Part shown: positions 63,751 through 64,000 of the stretch, in pieces
Layout of the letters: each line of letters starts with the position of its first letter
Numbering within the stretch: position 1 is the first letter of the stretch
From: Luteimonas panaciterrae
Lineage (GTDB): Bacteria; Pseudomonadota; Gammaproteobacteria; Xanthomonadales; Xanthomonadaceae
Assembly: GCF_020511115.1 (NCBI RefSeq)
Contig: NZ_JAJAVH010000011.1
Span: forward strand, 186,001 to 250,000
Length of the DNA stretch: 64,000 nt
Direction of reading: 5' to 3'
Notes under the pieces: generated by a model
Seen by the model: the letters and a program-made list of their open reading frames with translations, nothing else
The model's database searches: none
What the model was told of the DNA's origin: nothing
Made by a program: the position numbers and the translations under genes

Positions 63751-64000
63751 ATGCTGCAGAAACTCCGCGACAAGACTTCCGGCTGGTTTGCCACCGTGGT
63801 GCTGGCCCTGCTGACCGTGCCGTTTGCCTTCTTCGGCATGGAGCAGTACCTGTTCGCGCGCAACGTGACGTTCGCGGCCAAGATCGAGGCGCCGCCGCAG
63901 TGGTGGCCGTCTGCGCCGCAGTGGTGGCCGGTAACGATGTTGTGGCAGCGCGAGGAAATCGACGCCAACGATTTCAAGAACGCTTTCGAGCAGGCGCGCC
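63751..64000 (+). CDS. ppiD: Peptidyl-prolyl isomerase PpiD (SurA_N-type), 5' part only
   Basis: The frame starts at ATG 63751 and runs off the window end (83 residues seen). MLQKLRDKTSGWFATVVL is the N-terminal anchor of PpiD, followed by TVPFAFFGMEQYLF and the periplasmic chaperone start (EEIDANDFKNAFEQAR). A short W-rich repeat PPQWWPSAPQWWP follows the anchor. It is a periplasm-facing foldase attached to the inner membrane. The position after hupB and the tRNAs agrees. Confidence 0.88.
   Translation, partial: MLQKLRDKTSGWFATVVLALLTVPFAFFGMEQYLFARNVTFAAKIEAPPQWWPSAPQWWPVTMLWQREEIDANDFKNAFEQAR

Noticed and set aside
1..64000. CRISPR array, prophage, insertion sequence or toxin-antitoxin pair
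   Set aside because: No regularly spaced repeats, transposase, phage structural gene or recognisable toxin-antitoxin pair was seen on either strand.

Overview
The window is a high-GC, gene-dense chromosomal segment from a gammaproteobacterium, most likely of the order Xanthomonadales (a Lysobacter-, Xanthomonas- or Rhodanobacter-like organism). The evidence is the tig-clpP-clpX-lon-hupB-tRNA-ppiD block, a small NAD-type isocitrate dehydrogenase, a gcvP behind its own tandem glycine riboswitch, a creBCD locus, many dispersed palindromic repeats, and a consensus CRP/Clp-type operator before a secreted-enzyme gene. Genus cannot be fixed from this sequence alone. I see no prophage, insertion sequence, CRISPR array, rRNA operon or plasmid-type replication gene.

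Layout: 0-10 kb holds a cupin gene, riboswitch-controlled gcvP, a VOC protein with a Bcr/CflA-type exporter, a LysR gene divergent from an old-yellow-enzyme gene, and an ACE-like lipoprotein peptidase. 10-17 kb holds a Tat-exported phospholipase C and a lipid A/envelope module (eptA plus a PAP2 phosphatase) divergent from an OmpR-type two-component system. 17-23 kb holds GNAT-minC-minD-minE, a zincin-like hypothetical gene and a DesK/NarL-type two-component system. 23-32 kb holds SRPBCC, DUF423, AlkA-like glycosylase, mfd, a small DUF6289-like secreted protein, a GNAT, DUF808 and rlmJ. 32-36 kb is creBCD. 36-44 kb is a phosphate-response region: a glycosyltransferase/PAP2 pair, a TerB-like gene, and phoB-phoR-ppk-ppx. 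44-52 kb holds a lipoprotein, a frameshifted secreted protein, a BepA-like protease, glutaredoxin, an AhpD-like protein, isocitrate dehydrogenase, a serine hydrolase and an NhaC antiporter. 52-64 kb holds a Pro-Arg-His-Lys tRNA operon, a YccA-like protein, tRNA-Leu, the tig-clpP-clpX...lon-hupB proteostasis block, tRNA-Val, tRNA-Asp and the start of ppiD.

Most genes are ordinary core genes. The interesting signal lies in regulatory sites and broken genes. There is a PhoB-box-like sequence before the glycosyltransferase/PAP2 pair as well as before phoB, which suggests a phosphate-stress lipid or envelope remodelling unit. An exact cre tag (TTCAC-N6-TTCAC) sits before creD. A consensus TGTGA-N6-TCACA dyad precedes a galactose-oxidase-like gene, which, together with a decayed protease P-domain remnant, lies between clpX and lon. 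A sigma-32-like promoter precedes lon. The LysR gene has lost any canonical start codon for its first helix, and a small secreted protein has a one-base frameshift in its signal peptide. Several dispersed palindromic repeats occur in intergenic gaps.
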